Below are positions 51,849 through 60,023 of a DNA stretch of 64,000 nucleotides, one piece after another. The position numbers and the translations under genes are program-made. Numbering within the stretch: position 1 is the first letter of the stretch; every line of letters begins with the position of its first letter. The notes below the pieces were generated by a model that saw nothing but the letters and a program-made list of their open reading frames with translations, made no database searches and was not told the DNA's origin. This stretch comes from Burkholderia cepacia (GTDB lineage Bacteria; Pseudomonadota; Gammaproteobacteria; Burkholderiales; Burkholderiaceae), in the NCBI RefSeq assembly GCF_001718835.1, contig NZ_CP013444.1:682001-746000 (forward strand). The letters are read 5' to 3'.

Positions 51849-52742
51849 TCACACCGACGCCGCGATGGTTTCCCGCAGCCACCGATGCGCGGGATCGCGA
51901 TGCACGCGCTCGTGCCACAGCATCGACATTTCATAGCCGGGCACCTCTACCGGTGCGTCCACCACACGCAACGCAGGCACGTCGCGCACCAGCCGCTCGG
52001 GCAGCATCGCGACGAGATCGGTACTGGCGACGGCCGACATCACGAACAGGAAGTGCGGCACGGACAGCACGACGCGCCGCACGGCACCGACCTTCGCGAG
52101 CGCTTCGTCCGTCACGCCGAAGAAGCCGCCGCCATCGGGCGACACGATCACGTGTTCGAGCATGCCGAACTGCGCGAGCGTCGGGCGCCGCTTCAGCTTC
52201 GGATGCCCGGCGCGGCCGACGAGCACGTAACGCTCGGCGAACAGCGGCAGGCGCCGCATGCCGGCCGGCGACCCTTCGGTCGTGTGAAACGCCAGGTCGA
52301 TTTCGCTGCGTTCCGCCTGTTTCTCGATGCGCGGCGGCACGAGTTCGACGACGGCCAGCCGCGTACCGGGCGCGGCCGAGCGCAGCGTGTGCAGCGCCGG
52401 CAGCACGATCGTCGATTCGCCGTAGTCGGTCGCGGCCACGCGCCATGTGTTCGTCGCGGTCGCCGGATCGAACGGGGTGGCCGGAACCACCGCGCGCTCG
52501 ACGGCTTCGAGCGCATCGCGCAACGGCTCGCGCAGCGTTTCCGCGCGCGCGGTCGGCCGCATCCCGCGCGGCCCCGGCAGCAGCAGCGGATCGCCGAACA
52601 GGTCGCGCAGTTTTTGCAACTGCACGCTCACCGACGGCTGCGACATGCTCAGCTTCTCGGCCGCGCGCGTGACGTTGTGCTCGGCGAGCAGCACGTCCAG
52701 CGTGACGAGCAGGTTCAGGTCGAGTCGTCTGAGATTATTCAT
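51849..52742 (-). CDS. LysR-family regulator divergent from a quinone reductase
   Basis: 297 residues. MNNLRRLDLNLLVTLDVLLA and VTRAAEKLSMSQPSVSVQLQKLRDLFGDPLLL form the NodD/LinR-type winged helix; the C-terminal domain senses a small ligand (RVAATDYGESTIVLPALHTL, DLVAMLPERLVRDVP). It is divergent from the flavodoxin-fold reductase gene with 87 bp between, the classic layout for LysR control of a neighbouring redox gene. It converges on the TolC gene. Confidence 0.9.
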   Translation of the reverse strand: MNNLRRLDLNLLVTLDVLLAEHNVTRAAEKLSMSQPSVSVQLQKLRDLFGDPLLLPGPRGMRPTARAETLREPLRDALEAVERAVVPATPFDPATATNTWRVAATDYGESTIVLPALHTLRSAAPGTRLAVVELVPPRIEKQAERSEIDLAFHTTEGSPAGMRRLPLFAERYVLVGRAGHPKLKRRPTLAQFGMLEHVIVSPDGGGFFGVTDEALAKVGAVRRVVLSVPHFLFVMSAVASTDLVAMLPERLVRDVPALRVVDAPVEVPGYEMSMLWHERVHRDPAHRWLRETIAASV

Positions 52743-52829
52743 GGCTATACCTGGAATATCAGGAATTCATTTCAAATATACCTGGCGGCGCGGCATCCTG
52801 CCGACATTCAAGCAACGGAGTGTCTGGCC
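52743..52829. promoter_or_regulatory. LysR-type divergent promoter with repeated TATACCTGG
   Basis: TATACCTGG occurs at 52746-52754 and 52777-52785, 31 bp apart (about three helical turns). The first copy is part of a dyad CCTGGAATATCAGG (52750-52763). Such spaced sites on one helix face suit a LysR tetramer. Confidence 0.5.
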
Positions 52830-53618
52830 ATGAATGTGCTGATCGTTTATGCCCATCCCGAACCGCGTTCGCTGAACGGCGCGCTGCGCGACTTCGCCGT
52901 CGGCCATCTCGAAGCGGCCGGCCACGCGGTGCAGGTGACCGACCTGTATGCGATGAACTGGAAGGCGGCATTCGATGCGAACGACGTGACCGATCGCGCG
53001 CTCGACGCGCGGTTCGATCCGTCGCTCGATTCGAAGCGCGCGTTCGCGCAAGGAACGCAGCGCGACGACATCGCGCGCGAGCAGGAGAAGCTGAAGTGGG
53101 CCGACGCGGTGATCCTGCAGTTTCCGTTGTGGTGGTTCTCGATGCCGGCGATCATGAAAGGCTGGGTCGAGCGTGTGTATGCGTACGGTTTTGCGTATGG
53201 CGTCGGCGAGCATTCGGATACGCGCTGGGGCGATCGCTACGGCGAAGGTTCGCTGGCCGGCAAGCGGGCGATGATCGTCGTCACGACGGGCGGGTGGGAG
53301 TCGCACTACAGCCCGCGCGGCATCAACGGTCCGATCGACGACGTGCTGTTTCCGATCCAGCACGGGGTGTTGTATTACCCGGGGTTCGACGTGCTGCCGC
53401 CGTTCGTGATCTACCGGACGGGCAAGATGGATGACGCGCGGTTTGCGCAGACGCGCGACGCGCTCGGCGAACGCCTCGACAGCCTGTGGGCGACGCCGCC
53501 GATTCCGTTTCGCCGGCAGAACGCGGGCGATTACGAGATTCCGGCGCTGACGTTGAAGGAGGAGATCGCGCCGGGGCGGGTGGGGTTCGCGGCGCACGTG
53601 GATGGGGCGGGGCGTTGA
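52830..53618 (+). CDS. NAD(P)H:quinone oxidoreductase, flavodoxin-like fold
   Basis: 262 residues from ATG 52830. The N-terminus MNVLIVYAHPEPRSLNGALR is the NQO/DT-diaphorase FMN-binding start; QFPLWWFSMPAIMKGWVERV and MIVVTTGGWESHYSPRGING are the flavin and substrate loops. These enzymes reduce quinones or nitro/azo compounds by two electrons and are often induced by the adjacent LysR sensor. It ends seven bases before the convergent tssE stop; this is the exact right-hand junction between the cargo region and the T6SS. Confidence 0.9.
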   Translation: MNVLIVYAHPEPRSLNGALRDFAVGHLEAAGHAVQVTDLYAMNWKAAFDANDVTDRALDARFDPSLDSKRAFAQGTQRDDIAREQEKLKWADAVILQFPLWWFSMPAIMKGWVERVYAYGFAYGVGEHSDTRWGDRYGEGSLAGKRAMIVVTTGGWESHYSPRGINGPIDDVLFPIQHGVLYYPGFDVLPPFVIYRTGKMDDARFAQTRDALGERLDSLWATPPIPFRRQNAGDYEIPALTLKEEIAPGRVGFAAHVDGAGR

Positions 53619-53625
53619 CGCCCGG

Positions 53626-54051
53626 TCAATGCTGGCCGCGCAGGCGGCGCTCGACACGCAGGCGGCCGGGCGGCTCGAAGTACGTGCCGAACCGGACGAG
53701 CCCCGCGTTCTTCAGATGGCACGTCATCTCGAAGCTGACCAGGATCCCCGGATCCTGGTTGTCGATGATCTCGACGTCGATCGATCGGATCCGCGGCTCG
53801 TATCTCAAGAGCGTCGCTTCCATCTGCTGCTTGAGGACGTGTGCCGATGCCGGGAGCGCCTTGTAGATGTTGGTCAGGTCGGGCAACCCGTAGTCGGGCA
53901 GATGCTTGAGCGCGCCGGCCCGCGTATTGAGGATGCGTCGCACGTTCTGCTGGACGCTCAGGCATTCGAGCGTCCTGTCGTCGTACGCGTCGATCGGCTC
54001 GCCGCCGATCTGGCCGAGCAGCATGTCGTAGAGAGACGGGCCGGCGGTCAT
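53626..54051 (-). CDS. tssE: T6SS baseplate subunit TssE (gp25-like)
   Basis: 141 residues. The gp25-like elements SLYDMLLGQIGG, VQQNVRRILNTRAGALKHLPDYGLPDL and RYEPRIRSIDVEII are typical; TssE initiates sheath polymerisation on the baseplate. The ATGA overlap (54048-54051) with the tssH stop couples the two. The last 15 residues are Arg-rich. It is the final gene of the minus-strand T6SS run. Confidence 0.93.
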   Translation of the reverse strand: MTAGPSLYDMLLGQIGGEPIDAYDDRTLECLSVQQNVRRILNTRAGALKHLPDYGLPDLTNIYKALPASAHVLKQQMEATLLRYEPRIRSIDVEIIDNQDPGILVSFEMTCHLKNAGLVRFGTYFEPPGRLRVERRLRGQH

Positions 54052-56813
54052 GCGAAGTTCCGCGATGCGAGATCGACATCGACCGGCAACGGCGCATCGA
54101 CGAAATCGATCGTCATCTTGCCGCCCGTGTCCGCGGAAAGGTCGATTGCGTGCGGCGTGATGCCTGACGCCATGCGCGTCAGCAGCTCACGCGAAACGGT
54201 CGGCAGAATGCGCTGGTTGATGAACGCATCGACGTTGCGCGCACCGGACTCGCGCGATACGCAATGCTGCGCGATCGAATCGATCAGGTCGTCCGCGCAC
54301 GTCAGCGTCACGGCGTGTTGCCGATGCAGCCGTTCGGCAACCTTGGCCAGCTTGATCCGTACGATCGACGCAAGCGCCGTAGCGTCGAGCGGCCGATAAA
54401 CCAGCGTCTGGAAGCGCGCGAGCAGCGCGGGCTGGAAGTGTGCAAGCAGTTGCGGATGAATCGCTTCGCGCAGCGCCGCTTGCGCGATTTCGGGATCGAC
54501 GGCCGTCGCATCGTCGATCTGCGCACTGCCGAGGTTGGACGTCATCACGATCACGCAATTGCGGAAATCTATTTCGCGCCCTTCGCCGTCGCGCATCATG
54601 CCGCGGTCGAACACCTGATAGAACAGGTCGAGCACGTCGCGATGCGCTTTTTCGACCTCGTCGAGCAGGACGACGCTATAAGGCCGCTGACGTACGGCTT
54701 CAGTCAGGAGGCCGCCGCGCCCGTAGCCGACGTAACCGGGCGGCGAGCCTTTCAGTTGCGATACCGTGTGCGCTTCCTGGTATTCGGACATGTTGATGGT
54801 CGTCAGCGCGGCTTCGCCGCCGAACAGCAGGTCGGCCAACGCCAGCGCGGTCTCGGTCTTGCCGACGCCGGACGGGCCGGCGAGGAGAAATACGCCGAGC
54901 GGCGCGTGCTCGCTTTTCAGGCCGGCCTTCGCCGTGCGCAGGCTTTCCGCCAGCTCGGCGATCGCATCGTCTTGCGCGACCACGCGCGCAGCCAGCGCGG
55001 ATTCGAGCGTGAGCAGGCTCCTCAGTTCGTCTTCGACCAGGTTGCCGACCGGCACGCCGGTCCATTCGGCGACGACGCGCGCGATCGCCTGTGCATCGAC
55101 GTCAGGAAAGATCATCGGCGCCTTGCCTTGAACGGACGACAGTGACTGGAGCGTTGTCGCGATCGGCCCGGGATCGGACTGCGCATGCCCTGCAAGGCGG
55201 ATGGCGCGCAGTGATTCGACGAGTTCTCGCTCGCGCGTGTACTGGCGCTCCAGGGCGTCGGCGCTGGCGTACATGGCATCGTGCGATGCGTCGATCGATT
55301 CGCGGCGGGCCGTCGCGTCCGGGAGTCCGGCGCGTGTGTCGGCATCGATCGCGGCGCGCTCCAGTGCGAGCGCTGCCAGCGTTGCGCGCGCATGCTGCAG
55401 TTCGGCCGGAGGCACGTCGAGACCCATGCGCACGCGTGCCGCCGCCGTGTCGATCAGGTCGACGGCCTTGTCCGGCAGTTGCCGCGCCGGGATATAGCGG
55501 CGTGACAACCTGACGGCCGCGACGATCGCCTCGTCGCGGATATGGACGTCGTGATGCCGTGCGTATCGATCGGCAAGCCCGCGCAGCATCAGGCACGCAG
55601 TGTCGTCGTCCGGCTCGTCGACCTTGACGACCTGAAAGCGCCGTTCGAGCGCCGCATCGCGTTCGAAGTACTCCTTGTACTCGGCCCACGTGGTGGCCGC
55701 GATCGTGCGCAGTTCGCCGCGCGCGAGTGCCGGCTTGAGCAGATTCGCCGCGTCGGCGCCGCCGGCCGCGTTGCCTGCGCCGATCAGCGTGTGCGCTTCG
55801 TCGATGAACAGCAGGATCGGCGTGGTGGACGCGCGCACCTCGTCGATCACGTTCTTCAGCCGCTGTTCGAATTCGCCCTTGACGCCCGCGCCGGCCTGCA
55901 ACAAGCCGAGATCCAGCGTCAGGATGCGCGTGTCCCGAATCGTCTCCGGAACGCTGCCTTCGACCACCCGCAGCGCAAGTCCTTCGACGAGGGCTGTCTT
56001 GCCGACGCCCGGTTCGCCGACGAGGATCGGATTGTTCTTGCGGCGGCGGGCCAGCACGTCGATCATTTGCCGGATTTCGCGGTCGCGCCCGAATACGGGA
56101 TCGATATCCCCGTTCCTGGCCTTTTCCGTCAGGTCGAGTGCAAAGCGTGCGAGTGCGTCGCCGTCGATCGAGCGTTGCGCAACATGCTTGACCGGTGCGT
56201 CGGCGGTTGGCGTCTGCCGGCTGGCAACCTGAGCCGCATGGGCAGCATCGCGTTGCGGCGGCGCGGCGTCGTCAGCGTCGTTCTCGCTGGACCGCCGGCC
56301 CAAACGTGGCAGCACGCGGCGGATCTGGGCGCTGGAGACCGACAGCAGCGGCCACGCGCGTTGCGTGCGCAGCACATGCGGCGCCTCGACGACGGCTTGC
56401 AGCAGATGGCCGGAGCGGATCATGCCGTCCGGATCGTCGGACGATGCGTGCGCCCATGCATCCTCGACGACGGCGGCGAGCTGTCGCGACAACGCGGGCT
56501 TGCCGCGCAACGTGCGCGGCATGCGATCGATCACCTGGATCAGGGCATCCCAAACGGTGTCGATGTCGAGATCGTAGTGCCGCAGGATTGCGGGAATGTC
56601 CCCGTCGTCCGCTTCGAGCAGCTTCAGCATCCAGTGCTCGACGGCGATCTCGTCCGCGAGTCGTGCCTGGCAAAGGCTCGCGGCGGCTTCAAGCGCCCGC
56701 GTGCAATGGGGATTGAGGCGGCGAAGGAGATGAGTGGCGTCCCGGAGGGCGGGCGTTCGGTCGTCGCGCAGCGTCATGTCGAGGGCTGGAAAGGGAGAGG
56801 AAGGGGCGGGCAT
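54048..56813 (-). CDS. tssH: T6SS sheath-recycling ATPase TssH/ClpV
   Basis: 921 residues, in the usual ClpV range. An N-terminal Clp repeat domain (25-170) and a linker lead to the first AAA+ domain with Walker A GEPGVGKTA (about 263) and DEAHTLIGAG. The middle domain is followed by a second AAA+ domain with Walker A GPSGVGKTETA (about 644) and LLDEVEKAH. It disassembles contracted TssBC sheath. It is separated from hcp by 101 bp containing two strong hairpins. The start is taken as ATG 56813; ATG 56777 is possible. Confidence 0.95.
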   Translation of the reverse strand: MPAPSSPFPALDMTLRDDRTPALRDATHLLRRLNPHCTRALEAAASLCQARLADEIAVEHWMLKLLEADDGDIPAILRHYDLDIDTVWDALIQVIDRMPRTLRGKPALSRQLAAVVEDAWAHASSDDPDGMIRSGHLLQAVVEAPHVLRTQRAWPLLSVSSAQIRRVLPRLGRRSSENDADDAAPPQRDAAHAAQVASRQTPTADAPVKHVAQRSIDGDALARFALDLTEKARNGDIDPVFGRDREIRQMIDVLARRRKNNPILVGEPGVGKTALVEGLALRVVEGSVPETIRDTRILTLDLGLLQAGAGVKGEFEQRLKNVIDEVRASTTPILLFIDEAHTLIGAGNAAGGADAANLLKPALARGELRTIAATTWAEYKEYFERDAALERRFQVVKVDEPDDDTACLMLRGLADRYARHHDVHIRDEAIVAAVRLSRRYIPARQLPDKAVDLIDTAAARVRMGLDVPPAELQHARATLAALALERAAIDADTRAGLPDATARRESIDASHDAMYASADALERQYTRERELVESLRAIRLAGHAQSDPGPIATTLQSLSSVQGKAPMIFPDVDAQAIARVVAEWTGVPVGNLVEDELRSLLTLESALAARVVAQDDAIAELAESLRTAKAGLKSEHAPLGVFLLAGPSGVGKTETALALADLLFGGEAALTTINMSEYQEAHTVSQLKGSPPGYVGYGRGGLLTEAVRQRPYSVVLLDEVEKAHRDVLDLFYQVFDRGMMRDGEGREIDFRNCVIVMTSNLGSAQIDDATAVDPEIAQAALREAIHPQLLAHFQPALLARFQTLVYRPLDATALASIVRIKLAKVAERLHRQHAVTLTCADDLIDSIAQHCVSRESGARNVDAFINQRILPTVSRELLTRMASGITPHAIDLSADTGGKMTIDFVDAPLPVDVDLASRNFA

Positions 56814-56835
56814 CCGTTGGCGCCCGCTTTCGGCG

Positions 56836-56900
56836 GCCGGGCCGGCGCGAATTGCCGGCCGGCCCGGCGGAAACCGGTTGCGCCGCAGCCGGTTTCCGCC
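56836..56900 (-). terminator. double hairpin between hcp and tssH
   Basis: On the minus strand, 15 bases after the hcp stop, a perfect 12-base stem (GGCGGAAACCGG with its complement, 56866-56900) is followed by an 11-base stem (GCCGGGCCGGC, 56836-56868) that competes with it by three bases. No T-run. Likely a partial terminator or mRNA 3'-end stabiliser that leaves hcp in excess over tssH and tssE. Confidence 0.65.
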
Positions 56901-56914
56901 TGTCGGTCAGGACG

Positions 56915-57400
56915 TCAGGAACGTTCGTTCCAGGTGTCCTTGTGGATGATGTTGCCGTCCTTGTACGACCACGTGATGGTTTCGTAGCGCAGCTCGACGT
57001 CCTCGAGGTGATTGTGCTTTTCGTAGTCGGGGTTCTTGATGTCGAGCATCTTCGGCTTCACCGCGACGATCTTCACGTTGTCGAGCTTCGTGTTGAAGTA
57101 CTCCTTCTCCTTGCCCGCGTCGTCGATCTTGTACCACTTGATCTCGACCGATTTCAGCGTCTGGCCGCTCGTCACGGCCTTGTACAGGTACGGCGTCGAC
57201 GCGTCCGTTTCCTTCGTCAGCGTGATCGGCTTGTGGACGCGCGTGCCGGTCAGCTTGCCGGTGTTGCCGTCGGTCGGAATGTGGACGCCGTGGTCGAACG
57301 CGACGAGTTCGACGCTGCCTTCACGGTCCTGAACGGTCACCGAACCCTTGATGTCCGCGCCGCCGTCATCCTTCAGCCACATGTAGGCGGGAATTGCCAT
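56915..57400 (-). CDS. hcp: T6SS tube protein Hcp
   Basis: 161 residues. MAIPAYMWLKDDGGADIKGS, then AFDHGVHIPTDGNTGKLTGTRVHKP and LRYETITWSYKDGNIIHKD, are the Hcp (DUF796) hallmarks. Hexamer rings stack into the expelled tube. GGAGAG lies at good spacing before the ATG, and a strong hairpin pair follows the gene, both fitting high expression. It is 92 bp downstream of the OmpA-domain gene on the same strand. Confidence 0.95.
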   Translation of the reverse strand: MAIPAYMWLKDDGGADIKGSVTVQDREGSVELVAFDHGVHIPTDGNTGKLTGTRVHKPITLTKETDASTPYLYKAVTSGQTLKSVEIKWYKIDDAGKEKEYFNTKLDNVKIVAVKPKMLDIKNPDYEKHNHLEDVELRYETITWSYKDGNIIHKDTWNERS

Positions 57401-57492
57401 TTGTTCTCTCCTTCTTTGTACTGCGAATCGCCGGAACCGGAGCCCGGCGCTGACAAACCCGAGGTGCTCGCCTCGGGAACCAAACTACGCCG

Positions 57493-59271
57493 TTATCTCG
57501 CCGGAATTCCCGACGACGCCTGCGCCGGAGCATCGGGCACGAGCGTGATTTCCACGCGGCGGTTCCTCGCCCGGCCTTCCTGCGTCGCGTTGTCCGCGAC
57601 AGGCCGGGTATCGCCGTAGCCCTGGATCGCGAACCGGGTCGGCGCAATGCCGGATGCGTCGACGAGCCAGTCCCGCACGGCGGCCGCACGATCGACCGAG
57701 AGTTTCAGGTTGCGATCCGGCTTGCCGACAGCGTCGGTATGCCCGGCGACGAGAATCCGCTTGCCCGGATGAGCCTTGATCAGTTCGAGTGCGCCCACCA
57801 TCGCGCGCGTCGAGTCGGGTTTCAGCGCCGCCTTGCCGCTGTCGAACAGCGACATGCTGTCCAGCGTCACGACGGACGGTGGCGGCGAAGGTGGCTCGTA
57901 GGATGCGATGGCGTCGTTGAGCGCCGGGAGCAGGCTGCGACCGTGATACATCCCGAACGACAGCCGCAGCGGCACGCCGGTACGCGCAAAGCGATCCAGC
58001 TGATCGCGATCCGCGACCAGTGCCCGCAGCGCATCGCGCTTCGCTGCGTCGTGTGTTTGGGGAATTGCGTTGTAGCGTGCGAGGTGCTCGCCGATGCGGG
58101 CCAACATTGCTTCGTTGTTTTTTGCGGCTCCCCAGATGGCGACGGCTGTTGCGCACGCGACAATCGCAAACGCGTGCCCGACGGCTGCGATCCGCGGCGA
58201 ACGCCATGCCCGTTGCGGCGCGGCTTCGATCAACGGCTGCGGAAGCGGCCACGGCGGCGTCGAGCCGGGAAGGGCGCGCGGCGCGATGGCGACGCGCGTC
58301 CGGACATCGCGCTCCCACGGCTTGCCGGGGCCGGTTTCCGGCCCGCAATCGATCCAGCCCGCACCGAACAGGCGCCACACCGGCGCCGGCTGCCGCCGGT
58401 CGGCGAGCACGTCGAACACGTTTCGCTGCGTCCAGGCGACGATGGTGGCCAGACCGGCGGCGCGCGCGGCCGTCGCGTGGTTGCCGCCTGCATGGACCAC
58501 TTCCGATTCGGCGGCTTCGATCGCCGCGTCGAAACGGCGCGCGTCGACGATGGGCGACGCGGCCGACGCGCCGTACCACTGTGCCGTCGAATCGCCGGAC
58601 TGCGTCGGGTTCGTCGCCGGATCGTCGGTCAGCCGCTGGTAGATCGCGACGTAGCCGGGCAATGCCGTGCCCAGCGCCTTCGATGCATCGGCCGTCGCCT
58701 GACGGATGACGCGCAGCCTTTGCGCGAGGACATCGCTGTTCGCATGCATCGCGGGAGCGACCGAAAGCACGACGCAATCGGGCGCATGTCCGTCGCGCCA
58801 CTGCCGGATCGCGACGGCGAGCCGCGACAGGTCCTGAGGTTGATCCACCCGCAACCAGATCGCGCCGTTGCCGACATGCACGTAGCGCGTGACGGTGTCT
58901 TCGCGATCGAAGAGCGCAGCCAGACCGTCGCCGACGACCAGCGCGACCGGCATTCTGGTTCTGAGGCCCACCGTGAGGTCGACCGTTGCGGCGCCGAGCT
59001 GGGTCAGCACGTGTGCATGCTGCTCACGCAAGCGCGCCAGCTTGCGCATGTGCAGCCAACCGGCCAGAAGCGAAGCGGCGACGATGACGGCGGTCAATCC
59101 CCATGCCGTACCGCGGTCGATGGACAGGACGAGCCAGATGACCGCGAGCGCCAGCATGGCGGTCAACGTGACGACGGTGCGCAGCGGATATCCGAGCCCC
59201 GCAAGCGTTTCCCGTGCAGCATGTGACCCCGGGCCTGGCATGGCGGGCCGAGCGTACAGATCGGAACTCAC
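57493..59271 (-). CDS. T6SS-associated OmpA-domain membrane protein
   Basis: About 592 residues from GTG 59271, whose last bases overlap the tssL stop (GTGA); the frame is open upstream but conflicts with tssL. Two helices near the N-terminus (about 30-65) precede a roughly 300-residue soluble region without a recognised domain, a third helix (about 385-403, GHAFAIVACATAVAIWG) and a C-terminal OmpA peptidoglycan-binding domain (SLFDSGKAALKPDSTRAM, VAGHTDAVGKPDRNLKLSVDRA, GYGDTRPVADNATQEGRARNRRVEI). It likely clamps the TssJLM complex to the cell wall, which short TssL proteins cannot do alone. TagL-like by role; the long middle region is unusual. Confidence 0.85.
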   Translation of the reverse strand: MSSDLYARPAMPGPGSHAARETLAGLGYPLRTVVTLTAMLALAVIWLVLSIDRGTAWGLTAVIVAASLLAGWLHMRKLARLREQHAHVLTQLGAATVDLTVGLRTRMPVALVVGDGLAALFDREDTVTRYVHVGNGAIWLRVDQPQDLSRLAVAIRQWRDGHAPDCVVLSVAPAMHANSDVLAQRLRVIRQATADASKALGTALPGYVAIYQRLTDDPATNPTQSGDSTAQWYGASAASPIVDARRFDAAIEAAESEVVHAGGNHATAARAAGLATIVAWTQRNVFDVLADRRQPAPVWRLFGAGWIDCGPETGPGKPWERDVRTRVAIAPRALPGSTPPWPLPQPLIEAAPQRAWRSPRIAAVGHAFAIVACATAVAIWGAAKNNEAMLARIGEHLARYNAIPQTHDAAKRDALRALVADRDQLDRFARTGVPLRLSFGMYHGRSLLPALNDAIASYEPPSPPPSVVTLDSMSLFDSGKAALKPDSTRAMVGALELIKAHPGKRILVAGHTDAVGKPDRNLKLSVDRAAAVRDWLVDASGIAPTRFAIQGYGDTRPVADNATQEGRARNRRVEITLVPDAPAQASSGIPAR

Positions 59272-60023
59272 GGCCGTTTCGCCTGCTGAATGAGGTGCGC
59301 CAGTTGCGCATCGAGGATCTGGTGCCAGACGAGCCATGTCAGTGTGGCAGTGGCGCACGCGATGCCCGCGATTGCCCAGGGCGAAAGCCACTTCAGCCGG
59401 TCGATCAGCCGCGTCGTGGAGCGGTCCGTCAGGAACGGCGGAGGCGGAGCCGGACGCAGTCGATCGATCTGCTCGGCGAGCGCTGCGATCAGGGCCTGGC
59501 GTTTCGCTTCGCCATCATGTGATGCCGCCGTCGCGCCCGCCGGAGACGCATAGCGGCCCCGGAATCCGATGCCAAGAATGGCGGCGTAGCATTCGAGCAA
59601 TTCGACATTGGGTGCGGCCTCGCGCATCCGGTATTCGATCCGCTCGTATACGCGATCGCCCGCATCATGGATACCGTACCGATCCACCTGCAAGGGCTTC
59701 TGTTCCCACTGCGCGCGGTCGCTGGGTGGCAGGTGCCGCAGGGCGGCCTCGTCGATCAGGCCGCACTGGGCGATTACGGCATCGTCACGCACGTCCGGAG
59801 CGATGCCGAGTGCATCCAGCGCGGTCGAGAATTGCGCGACGAGCTGAACGCAGCGTTGGCGCAATTCGCCGACGTTCTGTGCCTGCCCTTCGCTCGATAA
59901 ATGCGTAACGAGCAGGGCGGTGTCGCGCAGCAACGCGCGAATCGATGTACCGGTTGCGTGGCCGGAGCCCGGTTCGCGCTCGAGCAGCGCTACCTGGGCG
60001 CGCGTGGAAATGATGGTGTTCAT
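59268..60023 (-). CDS. tssL: T6SS membrane-complex subunit TssL (DotU family)
   Basis: 251 residues from ATG 60023, overlapping the tssK stop by ATGA. The DotU domain shows ALLRDTALLVTHLSSEG, DDAVIAQCGLIDEAAL, YGIHDAGDRVYERIEY and ELLECYAAILGIGFRGRY. A single C-terminal membrane helix (about 213-232, WAIAGIACATATLTWLVW) ends the protein; there is no peptidoglycan-binding extension, which is supplied by the next gene. It binds TssM and TssK at the inner membrane. Confidence 0.93.
   Translation of the reverse strand: MNTIISTRAQVALLEREPGSGHATGTSIRALLRDTALLVTHLSSEGQAQNVGELRQRCVQLVAQFSTALDALGIAPDVRDDAVIAQCGLIDEAALRHLPPSDRAQWEQKPLQVDRYGIHDAGDRVYERIEYRMREAAPNVELLECYAAILGIGFRGRYASPAGATAASHDGEAKRQALIAALAEQIDRLRPAPPPPFLTDRSTTRLIDRLKWLSPWAIAGIACATATLTWLVWHQILDAQLAHLIQQAKRP

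Noticed and set aside
15375..53625. Insertion sequence, prophage or integrative element explaining the T6SS interruption
   Set aside because: I found no transposase, integrase, tRNA fragment or flanking direct repeat; the module could still derive from recombination.
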